NCBI RefSeq assembly: GCF_964340395.1 | Contig: NC_135559.1 | Location: forward strand, 3,795,001 to 3,857,000 | Direction: 5' to 3' | From: Glandiceps talaboti | Lineage: Eukaryota > Hemichordata > Enteropneusta > Spengelidae | DNA: 62,000 bases | Part shown: piece after piece, positions 36,520 through 47,840 of the stretch | Layout: each line of letters opens with the position of its first letter | How positions within the stretch are numbered: the stretch's first letter is position 1 | The notes under the pieces: generated by a model | The model's database searches: none | What the model saw: only the letters and a program-made list of their open reading frames with translations | Told to the model about the DNA's origin: nothing | Translations under genes and position numbers: made by a program

Positions 36520-36605
36520 TAAATTTTAGTTTCAGGGTCGGCCGTGAAAAGCTAGGTGGGGTTGGGTAACCGGAACCAAACAATCATTTCTTTTAGGTCT
36601 AAGTA
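36520..36605 (+). mobile_element. MITE-like repeat, copy B (partial)
   Basis: It contains GTGAAAAGCTAGGTGGGG, GGTAACCGGAACC and AAACAATC followed by TTTTAGGTCTAA, matching the inverted copy at 13617-13880. Only one side of the element is present; the 33-bp array starts directly after it. Confidence 0.6.
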
Positions 36606-36628
36606 GAGCCGCCAATACACTGAATCAA

Positions 36629-36999
36629 GACATTGATACTGGAGATGATATTGATACTGGAGATGATATTGTCTTATAAGACATTGATACTGGAGATGAT
36701 ATTGTCTTATAAGTTATAAGACATTGATACTGGAGATGATATTGTCTTATAAGACATTGATACTGGAGATGATATTGTCTTATAAGACATTGATACCAGA
36801 GATGATATTGTCTTATAAGACATTGATACTGGAGATGATATTGATACTGGAGATGATATTGTCTTATAAGACATTGATACTGGAGATGATATTTTCTTAT
36901 AAGACATTGATACCGGAGATGATATTGTCTTATAAGACATTGATACTGGAGATGATATTGTCTTATAAGACATCGATACTGGAGATGATATTGTCTTAT
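36629..36999. repeat. 33-bp tandem repeat, about 11 units with truncated units
   Basis: The unit carries GATACTGGAGATGATATTG and GTCTTATAAGACATT. Some units are shortened (near 36640 and 36835), giving an irregular array. TCTTATAAGA is a palindrome within each unit. As 33 is a multiple of 3, both strands read as 11-residue peptide repeats for about 90 codons, which is expected for such an array and not evidence of a gene. Confidence 0.9.
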
Positions 37000-37064
37000 C
37001 CTTAGGGTACCATATTAGAATCCCATAACATACTAATACTGAAATTAAAAAGTTTAAACTGATG

Positions 37065-37310
37065 TCTCCTTTTTACACTTAAAAGCTATTTTCACCTTTG
37101 ACTGTCCTTTGGCATAACCAATGATTATCTTTCAATTTTAGAACATTTCATCAGTAATTTTATGACCTGATACAAAGGCTATCCGTAGGGTAAATGAAAC
37201 ACTAAATTTCTTCATAAGACTTAAAAGCAATTTTCACCTTTGACTATCCTTTAGCATAAATGCTTATTATTTTCCAATTTCAGAAGACTTCATCTCAATT
37301 TTACTTAAAG
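37065..37310. repeat. Diverged tandem duplication, about 147 bp unit
   Basis: TTTTCACCTTTGACTGTCCT near 37091 parallels TTTTCACCTTTGACTATCCT near 37233. CTTAAAAGC precedes both. Confidence 0.65.
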
Positions 37311-37429
37311 GCAACATTACATAAAGGTTAAACAAAGATTCAACAGAAAAGTAAAATTACATAACCTTAATTTTGAGAAAATAACTTTTAAATGTAACAT
37401 CCCAGTTTTAATCTAAATATGAATCTGAA

Positions 37430-37740
37430 AACATGTTACAATAATGATGTGACAGTTAGAGAGGCCGGCTTGTAATCACCACATTGTCAATTAAAGCCTT
37501 TCAAATTTACCAAACTATTCATTTGATTCTGAAGCCTGTTGATAACTTTTTGAACCAAATTTTATTCCTTGGTCATCAGTAATATTAGTGGGTACCTGAT
37601 AGGATGTGATTACTGTGTGAAGGTTTATTCCTGTACAATGAACACATTGTGACTATAAGCACGCAAAGGCTCCAGAAATCACTATATCAATTGCAGTGTG
37701 ATCAATGCCGTCTGATACCAATCTTATTTTATATCTGGCC
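37430..37740. other. Possible conserved noncoding segment
   Basis: Non-repetitive sequence with SOX-like ACATTGTC next to CAATTAA and balanced composition. No open frame is supported. It is flagged only by appearance. Confidence 0.15.
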
Positions 37741-38043
37741 ACCATTTTCTAACTTCCTACTAATAATCTCTATCCTATCCATGTGAATAACCTGAGAAGT
37801 ACCCATCAGATAAAAAAAATGGAAAACAGCATTCAAAGGAACAAAAAAAGTTAAGCAGTTCACCTGATGAGGCATTGTAATTTTAATGTTGTCATGACAG
37901 GCAAATTATCATTTCATCTTGATTCAAAAGATATTCTCAGGAATCTTTCTTTAATATAGTTCAGAGGTTTAACCTCGGAATTTGTAGAGGCAGAGCACCA
38001 TGCATGCAGACTTTGGGCACTAGTTTATTATATTCTAACCATC

Positions 38044-38232
38044 TCAGCTACTCAAAGTAAAACATCCGTGCCATGGCAACATGTCAGGTAATGGTTGGTT
38101 CTCCATCAATCTTTTTAGTCCCTTCCTTCCGAGGAGATTCACACTTGAATAAACACCAATAATTGCAAGTGAAATCTCTACCATTAACTTGGAAAATTTC
38201 AGTAAAGAAATGAATCTAGTGTGAAAACACAC
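38044..38232 (-). pseudogene. Protein-like open frame, unidentified
   Basis: The minus-strand frame reads with ordinary composition (KLMVEISLAIIGVYSSVNLL; LPDMLPWHGCF). It has no good splice acceptor and ends at a stop. It lies close to the next protein-like fragment on the same strand, so both may derive from one decayed coding sequence. This is speculative. Confidence 0.2.
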
Positions 38233-38458
38233 ATAGCATGTGCCTATCTAATTGTAAAAGACTTTCATAAACCAGGTATTCAAAATGACATAGTCAGCAG
38301 CTGATTGAAACGGCAGTCCATTTTAGGATAACACAAAGCACACCGCCACTATCTGTTATATGTCTTCTCTGTGTCATCATCACCAGGAGCACTGAAGATT
38401 AAACACTTTTTCGGAATCTTGCCTAACAATATGATGGATATAATCTGCTGATATAACG

Positions 38459-38680
38459 TCAGCTTCTCAGGTTCTTTAACATTGTTTGCATTATTAATAT
38501 ATCATGACTAATTCTCTTGGCAAATTTTCTTCCAACCTTTACTAATGTTGAAATCATGTTCACTAGTAGTTCCCATGTCATTTTACCTGTGGTCCCAAAC
38601 AGAATTACCATAGACACTATGGGGATCGAAACACTACCATTTTTACCCCTTTCTCCCTTTCTGTTACCGGGGTTCCCCAA
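38459..38680 (-). CDS. Weak coding candidate with Gly-X-Y-like start
   Basis: On the minus strand, GTTTTTGCTATTAAAG could serve as an acceptor ending near 38684. The frame that follows begins GNPGNRKGERGKNG, which is close to collagen-type Gly-X-Y with one extra residue. It then reads SVSIPIVSMVILFGTTG. A possible donor ACAG|GTAAAA follows near 38586. If unspliced, the frame stays open to 38459. The collagen resemblance covers only about four triplets and may be chance. I do not recognise the whole. Confidence 0.2.
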   Translation of the reverse strand: MGNPGNRKGERGKNGSVSIPIVSMVILFGTTGKMTWELLVNMISTLVKVGRKFAKRISHDILIMQTMLKNLRS

Positions 38681-39369
38681 CCTTTAATAGCAAAAACACT
38701 GAGCTTCACAATTCTTGCAGTTAAATAGTGTTGTTGTTACATGTAAAAGATTTGAAACTAACACAGGATTTGATAACAGACATAGAAATCTGATAAGCAT
38801 TACACTACAAGATTTCTTTACCTTGCGCCACCATTTTTAGCTGAGAATGATGGGAAAAATATCTAGGCCAATCAGATAGATTTTACGTATGTGACTATAT
38901 CTTTAAAAATCATTTACTATCAAGTATACATTAGAAATAATATGTGAAATGAGATATTAAACACTTAATGAATTCCTTCTTTCTTCTTAAAAGTGCTATG
39001 AACAGAAGATTATTTGTACAGCTTATGTTTGACTGAATACGATATTTCTAGATATCCTGATCGTCTCCTTTGATGTTCAATGCAAATAATATCCACATGA
39101 CAAGCGATGATAAGATCTGGTTACTCAAGCTATATAACAAGTTTGCAGTTTCCCTAATAACACAGAGTGTGACTCAGAAATAAGTTTGAAACGTTTGCAT
39201 GTTGACATAGAATGCACCTCAGAAATAAACTCTTTACACTTTTGCAATTACCCTCTTTGTTCAACAAAACTCCAACCTACGTTCAGTTAAAACCAGGAAG
39301 AAAAATTAGGAGTCACCATGCAAATTTATCAAATATAGATCACATGATATTAAACTTAAGCCATTTTAG

Positions 39370-39604
39370 AATCCAATATGGCCACCAAATACTGTGTTAA
39401 GTCTATGGGAAAATAGAATCCAATATGGCCACCAAATACTGTGTTAAGTCTATGGGAAAATAGAATCCAATATGGCCAGCAAATACTGTGTTAAGTCTAT
39501 GGGAAAATATAATCCAATATGGCCACCAAATACTGTGTTAAGTCTATGGGAAAATAAAATCCAATATGGCCACCAAATATTGTGCTCACTCTATGGGAAA
39601 ATTA
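39370..39604. repeat. 47-bp tandem repeat, five units
   Basis: Units start at 39370, 39417, 39464, 39511 and 39558, each with CCAATATGGCCACCAAATA (or a near variant) and GTCTATGGGAAAAT. The last unit is the most diverged. A related single-copy version occurs at about 41735-41840, which suggests local amplification of part of a dispersed repeat. Confidence 0.95.
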
Positions 39605-39830
39605 AAAGATTGTCAATTTCCTTGAAAACAAGAAATTGATCACCAAAAATTTCTTTCAGGAACAAAAAAGCTTTATTATGGCAAAGTTTTACAAACTATA
39701 ATTTATAGGAACATAATTGATCCTTGAGGCATATTCTACCTCCAAGTTATGTGAATTTTCAAACTTCTTTATTTTCATTACTGCAGCCTATAGCTTTATT
39801 ACACATTATATTGATAGTATTATTTTATAT

Positions 39831-40042
39831 TTATGACTAACATTTATATAGAGCTTATTTGATATTTTTGATGGCTATATGCATATAATAACTTTTTATT
39901 TATTTAATTCACCTTCGAGGGTATTGCATAACTTATGACATATTTATGACTAACATTTATATAGAGCTTATTTGATATTTGTGATGGCTATATGCATATA
40001 ATAACTTTTTATTTATTTAATTCACCTTCGAGGGTATCGCAT
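39831..40042. repeat. 113-bp tandem duplication
   Basis: 39831-39943 is repeated from 39944 to about 40042 with very few differences. Shared blocks include CATTTATATAGAGCTTATTT and TTCACCTTCGAGGGTAT. Confidence 0.9.
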
Positions 40043-41734
40043 TTACAACAAAGTCCATTAATTATGTACATTGTAACAATCAAAATACTACCAGAGGGTA
40101 ATAAAAAATATGTCTTTTCCTAATCGCTTGTAAATGATAGATTATCAATACAAGTTATGCAAATAAATAATTTCAAACCCTGTCAAAGTGAAATCAACTG
40201 TATTTCATAACCATCGATGTAGAAAATTGATAAGTTAGAAAGATGAAAAAAAAATTGGATTGCTTCAATTATTGGCAACTTGATATGTACTTTTAATGAA
40301 GTTTTATAGCAGCAAAAACAATGGTAACAAAACTATTTTCACTATAAAAAGTATTTTGTCAACATCTTTGGGTATGATTTTGTGTGGACAAAAGTTACTT
40401 GCGATGCAAAACCAAAAACTGAAAATGCTATATGGTGTTTGAATATATATGAGACACAGTGCTGTTCCAACTGGTGTAAATATCGGTATTAAAAATAAAT
40501 GATGTATGTAAATAACATAGTCTTGTAGTTTCAAGGTGACAATATGGATGACAATAAAAAGTGAGTTTTTATTTTCGATTATCAATTGTAAAACAACTAT
40601 ACTTTGTTTTTCTACTTGAAAAAAAACAAAGTGAAACAACAGAGACGAAGACATGTTTGTAACTCATTAATTGCTAAAATCTGTAATAAGTTTGCTATGG
40701 TTGTTACAAATTTTCTAGATTTTTTCTTACAATTATTGAGTTACAATGCAGACTTGATCTATGGTTTTTTAAAATTATTTTTTTCTGGTGGAAAAACATA
40801 GTAAAGTTTTCTGTAACAAAAACAAAACAAAACAAGCTACCCTGGACCATCCATATGAAAACTTTAACTCTTATTCATCCATAAGTAAGAGACTATACTT
40901 CTCAACTATTAAATTTGATTTGCAATCTGTTATAAACTGTAGTTGGTCCAACACATCCCAAGACCATGGCAGCAAACACTTTGATACTTCAATTTACATA
41001 ATAACAGTTTTGACGTGTCAACCCAATCCTCATCCAACAATTTGGTGACAGTTATTACATCAAGATTTGGATGATTCAAGTTATATAAAACAATTTGGTG
41101 CTTCAATCAAAGACAGGTGCTTCAATAAAATGCATTAAATTGGTGCAAATTATATCAAACAGTTTAATCAAATACTACACTATAATTTAAATCAAGCACA
41201 TAAAAGAAATGGTACAATTTGCATTAAACGCTTTGGTACAATGTCTATCAAATAGTTCTGTGATATTATTTTGCATGACATGAAACTTTTATTAGTTCAT
41301 CTGAGTTACCACAATATAACACAGACATTATTATCACTGTCTTGGTTTTCAATGAATTAGTCTTGATCCTCTATACCTTCTCTCCTTACATGTAAAGAAC
41401 TCATTTAAATTTCTTATTTGTATATACGCGTACTCAATTCAAAGTTCTCCCCACTGACTCAGTCCAGCAATCTACACAGAATGTAATCTCTACAACGCTG
41501 ATAATGATTGTACGTGGGGTCATATGTAATTTCACAAATGCATGCATCCTGGAGACACTATTCTGTATAGAGATGGACGGAAATATGACATTTAACATAG
41601 AAAGTGCCTTATAAATAAAAGTCTTTATTTAACATTGTTATTACTTTGTGCAAGTAAACTTCACTCCATTCTCATTCAAATCAAGAACAATCACCAAACA
41701 AATCTTTTAAATAGAAGACAAGATAACATCAAAA

Positions 41735-41840
41735 TTAGTTCATTTTAAAATCCAAAATGTCTGCCGAATACTGTGTTTCACTCTATCGGAAAAGAAACCA
41801 TCGTGAATTTCCTTAAAAACAAGATGGTGACTCCGAGGTG
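41735..41840 (+). repeat. Single-copy relative of the 47-bp repeat
   Basis: TTTTAAAATCCAAAATG, CCGAATACTGTGTT and CACTCTATCGGAAAA, then GAATTTCCTTAAAAACAAGA, match the same order of blocks flanking and including the 39.4-kb array. The array's unit is present only once here. Confidence 0.6.
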
Positions 41841-42539
41841 TAATGTTACATTGAGAGAAAGTTAAATATACTTGTCTGAACATATGCTAACTTTTCAGGA
41901 AGCCTGAGTTAAAAATTTACTAGGTACGTCGCACTCTGGCAGATTTTAACAAAACCATCACAAATCCCTATTACTTCTAATTGTAATTTAAGTACAAATC
42001 ACTAGCGTAAACTTTTAATCATAATTTAAGTCACATATATAAGCTGTATGTTCCAGCTAACAAATCAACCAATTACACTAATTGCTACTGCTTAAATACA
42101 TGTTAAGGCACACTGTACATTGTACAATATACAATTAACTAAGGGTTACATAAAGTAAACTTTTATAGCTGAAGTAATTACGGTCCTATTTAAAGCATGA
42201 TGGTGTTTTCAAATTACACTTTTGCTGCATCATTGCACCTACTGTCTACACAGAGATGACAAAAACACACATGAAAATGCAATGATTTGGAACTGTTGCT
42301 GAAAAGTAGATCATTTATGAAATGACCCATTTTCATTCGAAAGCGGAGTCCATGTAAATGGAAAGATTATAAAATGTTGTCACCATGATTCAACCTATTA
42401 TGTTACACATGAAAAATGTTTATATTTTTGGTTTTAGTTGTTTGGTTTATCTGGTTTCTCCTATCTATGGTTTTTAATAAAAGAAAGTCAAAAGTTATAT
42501 GTCCAAATAGCCATTTAGTTATAGTTATAATGTAGAAAG

Positions 42540-43047
42540 CCTCTTGAACACTTGTCTCCCAAGAAGTCCAGTGAGGGCCATCCCTCATGGGTTCAGTGTT
42601 ATTGCAGGAGGAAACCGGAGTATCTGGAGAAAGCCTGCATTATGCTGTTCGGTAGAGTCAAACTAAACGGCACTCTTCTTACCCACAGCATGGTAAATTT
42701 AATTAAACCCTGAATGGGTTTGAACCTCAACCATAATGGTAAGAGGCAAGTGGTTTAACCACTCGCCCACCAACAACCCTTGTAATGAACCCTGTCCGCA
42801 GTGGTAAGAGGCAAGTGGTTTAACCACTCTGCCACGACAACCCTTAATGGGTTTGAACCCCGACCACAGTAGTAAGAGGCAAGTGGTTTAACCACTCGCC
42901 CACCAACAACCGTTGTAATGAACCCTGTCTGCAATGGTAAGAGGCAAGTGGTTTAACCACTCACCCACCAACAACCCTTGTAATGAACCCTGTCCGCAGT
43001 GGTAAGAGGCAAGTAGTTTAACCACTTGGCAACTGACAACCCTGATC
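42540..43047 (-). mobile_element. SINE with five tandem tRNA-like heads
   Basis: Read on the minus strand, tRNA-like units occupy about 43047 to 42705. Each has an A-box-like GTGGGCGAGTGGTTAA (or GTGGCAGAGTGGTTAA), a CCACTTGCCTCTTAC segment and a B-box-like GGTTCAAACCC or a decayed form. The plus-strand marker AAGAGGCAAGT lies at 42741, 42806, 42874, 42939 and 43004, a 65-68 bp period. The GTGG-GAGTGGTTAA form resembles Ser/Leu tRNAs. The body (42700 to about 42540) contains, on the plus strand, GGAGGAAACCGGAGTATCTG, a known shared SINE core-like motif in animals. Multiple heads could come from template slippage or head-to-tail amplification. Confidence 0.75.
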
Positions 43048-43202
43048 AATGCACACTGTTGGAATTACAATTCCAAGTACCTACCATCTATAACATTATA
43101 CATTGGACTCGAGGGTCAAAATAGAACGAGAAGGTTGTCTTATTCTCATGTTCATCTATAGTAATGCATATAGCATGTCTGGAGTTATAGTTCTGACCAA
43201 GA

Positions 43203-43289
43203 AATCTAATAATTTACAAAGGTAACAAGCAGTTCAAGTTTTTTTAGCATTACATTGCTTGACTGTAACTTTGTAAATTATTGGATCTA
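43203..43289. repeat. Hairpin with 24-bp arms
   Basis: ATCTAATAATTTACAAAGGT at 43204 pairs with ACTTTGTAAATTATTGGATC near 43266, a nearly perfect stem around a 38-nt loop. It is noncoding and could be a small foldback element or a structured RNA. Confidence 0.5.
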
Positions 43290-44837
43290 CCAAGCTGATG
43301 AACATGTTTGATCAAGAAATATCTAATAATTGTTATTTCTATGATGTATCTAGGTGATAATATTCTGTTAGGTATATAGAAGGACTGTACAATATCCACC
43401 AGGCCAAACCCTATAATTCCTATACAAAACAGAGAAAGTTTAGAATCTTGACGCCACCTGGGAAACAATACTCAGTATATAAAATTCATGTCATAGCCGG
43501 AATACCAAGTTGTGACTCTGTCTAAGCAATACCACGTACAAGACAATGAAATATATTATAACCTGAGTGCAATGACAATTAATTTATGACTGTGTTGGCC
43601 AGGCAACACCATGGGATATGAAATCATAGCCAGAGAATTACCTATGGGAGGCAAACATATACTGCTTGCCTGCAGTAGTGGAAAAGTTGTAGACACATAG
43701 TCCCTAAAAATGAGTAAAACTCAAATCACTGAAGTTTCAAATAATTCGTTCTTTACTTACTCCTTTGAAGGTAAAACATGACCATGATCACTTGTACCCA
43801 ATGATAAGCTTTCAAAGAAAATCATATACTTGGAGTAAGTTTGAATATTATATTTTACCTACTAATAGTAATATTATTAGGTACATATTTTACTTACAAA
43901 TGGATATAGTACACATTTCCACTCACAGAAGATGTGCAAAGGTAATCTACCAAAGAAAACTCAGATTTTGCAGACATCAGATGACGTACCAATATTGCTA
44001 CAATATTTTATTCATTGAAATACATAAGGCTTTCCAAGATACAAATGCCCTAAGAGCCACAATTTTGACAACTATAAAACTGTGTCTGCAAGGACTGGAA
44101 TGTACTCATGCATGATTATAATATCTTTGTGGATATATATAGACCTGTAATTTGTTGTATATGGTTTTAAGTAATACATTAATTGCTTACTACGTACAGT
44201 TTTGAAATGAGAACCTTTGTTTCCTTTTAGAGAAAGGTAAAATGTTAATATCTCTACTGGAAATGTATTTTGAAGTACTCTAACAGCAACAATTTTAAGA
44301 ATTAGTCTGACTTGCCGTGTCTTCAAATACATTTCTCTAATTACTCTCCAGAATAAAAACATATAATTACGTCCTTTCATCCATCTAACACGAATGACCT
44401 CACAAAACATTTTTCAAAACCTAACAATGAAGTGGACAACGTTCAATGTATAATGTATATAATGAAAGTAGAACGTGATTCATCGTGTTATTTTCTAAGA
44501 GAGAATTGCCCCATATGATGGCAAATACAAACATTAAGTGTAATATATTCCCATTTCTTGGCAAATGAGAACCGTTAAGAAGAAGGAGAGACGAGAGACA
44601 AAGCACTTACTGTGTTCCAATTAAATCAATACATGTAGCAAGACTTGGAAGTAGCTACTGAGTAATGGATTAGAACACCAAAATCCAAACTTTTTTTTAA
44701 AATAATGAATAATTTTTAGTCAAAATGTGATTATAACCAAAAATAAATGCAACTTTGAACCTTAAAACACCTTTAATATTTCACTTGTTATCCACTCACT
44801 TAGTAATAATGTACTCTCCACATCTCTTGTATCATTT

Positions 44838-44925
44838 TCCCCAAAGTTTGCAATTCATCACAAAAACTGGTTTATGTTGTCAATCAAATGATCATACTAT
44901 TTTTCACTAAATGTATATTTTCCAT

Positions 44926-44992
<67 letters not shown>

Positions 44993-45115
44993 TTCATTTA
45001 TTCAGTTGTTTGTTTTAGCAAACAGTCAGAGTGGCAAGATCCTATTTTCCCAAAAATGTGCAATTATTCACAAATACTGCTTCATTTTGCCTAATACACA
45101 ATGATCATGTTATTT
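44838..45115. repeat. Diverged direct repeats flanking a (TTTA)n tract
   Basis: TTCCCCAAAGTTTGCAATTC near 44838 and TTCCCAAAAATGTGCAATTA near 45046 begin similar stretches that both run to an AATGATCATG/AAATGATCAT and TATTTTTCAC/TATTTTTACT end. The microsatellite lies between the copies. Confidence 0.6.
44923..45001. repeat. (TTTA)n microsatellite
   Basis: About 19 nearly perfect tetranucleotide units. Confidence 0.98.
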
Positions 45116-45122
45116 TTACTGA

Positions 45123-45256
45123 TTAATACCCTTCCAGTACAAGATTACTATTTTGCATGATAATAGCTGCTGTCTTCAGTATTTAAAGTGTAACAGAATG
45201 TGATTTCTTTGATAGAACTGGAGACCCACCAATGAAGAGGAACTTTAATCTCTTCA
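45123..45256 (-). repeat. Dispersed 135-bp repeat, copy B
   Basis: Reverse complement of the 6882-7020 segment, sharing AGAACTGGAGACCCACCAAT, GAAGAGGAACTTTAATC and TTTTGCATGATAATAGC with only a few differences. Confidence 0.7.
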
Positions 45257-46129
45257 AAATATTTATAATAAACTTTTCTTTTTTTTACTTTAGCCAAAGT
45301 AAAGGATTTGATACAACTGTCTAGACAGGATCGTCAACTCAGATTCTGTGGCTCACGACCCATCTTACTTTAATATCTTGTTTTTCAAATCTTCTGCATC
45401 AACAAAATCTATTTATCTGATGAGAACAAGATCTTTCTTTTTCCACATGCAATTGTTAAATGTAACTCCAGGCTAAAATATTGTGATTCTCAAAAGCTGT
45501 GTATAGTCAGTCCTGAGGCTAGAATTAAAAGCTCTGAACAGCTATGCAACACTGGAAAGACAGCTATAGTTAATAGCATTTGGTAAACTTAAAATAAGAA
45601 GGTTCACTGAGCAGGATATATCTCTCAACAGAGAACAGTCACAACTCCATGCATACATAAATTCATTCAAGCATCAGTTAATAAGAGTAAAAAGGATACA
45701 AAAATTATGTGATGTTGCTTTGACATTTCATTGCAATTCATACTTTCCATTGAAGAGAAATAAGAACTTCATTTCATCCATGCATGAAGCACATGTGATA
45801 AAAGGAGTTTTAGTAGTCAAAGAACTTTTGAGAATCAAGGAAGATTTTTTACAATCAAAAGAACTTTTGGCAAATGTTAAATGAGAAGGTTCAATGGTCA
45901 CAATATAAAATCCCTCAGCTCAGTTGAAGACTGTCATAATCCATAGTGCTATCCACCAATCAGTTAACCAGAAAAAGAAGAATTTACACAATATATAGCT
46001 TACCCCTGACATTTGATTGCAAATAAGGAGTGTTTTTAATCAGACAAGCACCAAGGACATCACTTGATTGAGTATTCCAAGGTTAAAGTGAACAGGCGCC
46101 ATACAATCACCTGCATCCCAACTACACAT

Positions 46130-46380
46130 GCTTACACTTTCACCCCATGCATCACTTATGGCAGAACTCTTATGACATAGAGCTTCAATATTGATATTAT
46201 ACACATCATGTACATTGTAATTCTTGACTTTAACACAGATAACATAACCCAGTGCTGTTTCTTCAGCTGCAAATTGTCACAACTCCATACTAAGTTACTT
46301 ACGGCACAATTCATATAACATGGAGCTTTGAAATTTGACTATATAATCAAGTACTTCGTGACTTAAACACAAATAACATG
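46130..46380. repeat. Diverged tandem duplication, about 150 bp unit
   Basis: ATGACATAGAGCTTCAATATTGA parallels ATAACATGGAGCTTTGAAATTTGA, and TTGACTTTAACACAGATAACAT parallels GTGACTTAAACACAAATAACAT. Confidence 0.55.
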
Positions 46381-47612
46381 TTTATTTTTCAACCTTTATA
46401 CCAATATTGTTTGATTGTTTTCAAACGCTATTTAGAAAGGTCTGAGAGAGAATGGCTCACTTTACGCACACTGCATAATTTCCATATGCTGAGATTACAA
46501 ACACAATACCCGAGTATTACCGTTTGTGTACATGACAAGACTGTGTGATAATTTCATCAAAACCATTACTCATCAATTAATGTATTCAAAGGTACTTGAA
46601 CTATCTGTCAGATATTGACATTTATTTTTGTTTTTTAAAGTGAAGACCTATGCATGATTACTATTGTATAAGACCCTAACTAAATTTGTAAAGGGGAAAA
46701 TAAACTTTTGAATATATTTCATGACGACATACTTGGGGAAAGACTTGTCTGATTTCAATGAAATTAAACATGTTTTTAAAAATTCTACCAAATACCTTTA
46801 TAAAATGATAATACAACATAAGCGGATATTTATACTATAAAGAAAATCAAGGATTTTTTTTTTTTTTAAATCAAGTAAATTGGTTAACATTTTAGTTTTA
46901 CTTTGTCGGCCATTTTGGATTTGATGTACATACCATAATTTTCTTGTTCAAAATATAACCCTTTTTCAATTTTCTCTTTTCGGGAATGTATAAAATATTG
47001 ATGTGAAACCTAAAATGAGATGAACTCTAATATCAATTTTCTATATAAAAGAAAGCTGTACTGTCCTTCCATTACCCTTAAACTGTGTAAACATCAATCT
47101 CTGACTTAGTTGTTTTTTGTACAGTAAGTCTTCAATATATCTTCTTGATCCCTATTAAGGGTCGTCATCGAAATCAAAAGCATCGTAATTACGCGTCGCT
47201 ACGAGTAAAGACTAGTAACTACTAGTAGCTACGATGTACTACGAGAAACGGGAGATAATGAGGTGTTCAGGTTCATGAATAACTGACAATAGATAATAAG
47301 TTTACATTTCTTTGTTTCCCTTAACGATGTCGTCTTTACGCGTAGATACACGTAATTTTTTATCGCCAACACACAATAGATAGTGATGTTTCCAATGATG
47401 ACATCGTCTTCTATCGTAGTTGATCGTAGTTTGTCATAATTTTCGATCGTCAAAGAAAACCACGTACTCAGCCAGTAATGTGCTGATGAAACTAGTACTG
47501 CACATGTTTTTATGAGTGCAAGTTCATGGGCGATATTCATTAAAAAAAAATCAATAAGATATGCACGAAATCAAAGTTTCAATATTCAGTACAAACTAAC
47601 AGTACAACTTAC

Positions 47613-47633
47613 AAGCTCACGCTTGGCGGCCAT
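47613..47633 (-). CDS. Candidate first coding exon (MAAKREL)
   Basis: Minus strand. CTACCATGGCC gives a strong Kozak context; the frame reads MAAKREL and meets a consensus GTAAGT donor at 47612, phase 0. Within about 50 bp upstream are ETS-type CTTCCG and CCGGAAAT sites, with TATAAAA near 47690 and a CACGTG E-box near 47815. This combination is typical of a true gene start. Oddly, it lies wholly inside the 1449-bp inverted-repeat element, so it may be the start of a lost transposon gene or a host promoter exon within or carried by an element. The next minus-strand exon I support is 35115-35207, also phase 0. The frame upstream of the ATG is also open, but the Kozak ATG is preferred. Confidence 0.35.
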
Positions 47634-47840
47634 GGTAGGGCCAAGAAATGCTGTTGAATTTCCGGGTTGCGGAAGTGCAGTTTTGACTTTTATATCATCG
47701 AATAACGGGATTTGTTTTATATATTCTAAAACAACAACTATTTTTTTTATGTTTCTCAGTACAGTAACATTCCTAAATGATGGGGTTGAGTTGAGAAATC
47801 GCAATGTTCGGCAACACGTGGCGTGATGCATGATGTCGGT
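47634..47840 (-). promoter_or_regulatory. Promoter-like CpG-bearing region
   Basis: Immediately upstream of the MAAKREL start on the minus strand: paired ETS-like motifs, a TATAAAA at about 30-60 bp from the start codon and a CACGTG further up. Observed motifs are short and could be chance; their clustering next to a Kozak ATG and a donor is what supports the call. Confidence 0.3.

Noticed and set aside
36707-37005. Frames of about 90 codons on both strands with 11-residue repeats
   Set aside because: A 33-bp tandem repeat keeps frames open on both strands; no start, splice or neighbouring coding evidence.
40304-40654. 116-codon minus-strand hydrophobic frame resembling membrane protein
   Set aside because: The F/I/L richness is what AT-rich DNA gives; no motifs, splice sites or start context.
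43250-43468. Minus-strand frame after a TCTCTGTTTTGTATAG acceptor-like site
   Set aside because: Frame looks fair for about 30 residues but lacks a donor; not strong enough to list.
43765-44410. Opposing frames of 116 and 112 codons
   Set aside because: Both strands show similar low-information composition; no gene signals.
44888-45094. Open frame of repeated YLFI residues
   Set aside because: Translation of the (TTTA)n microsatellite.
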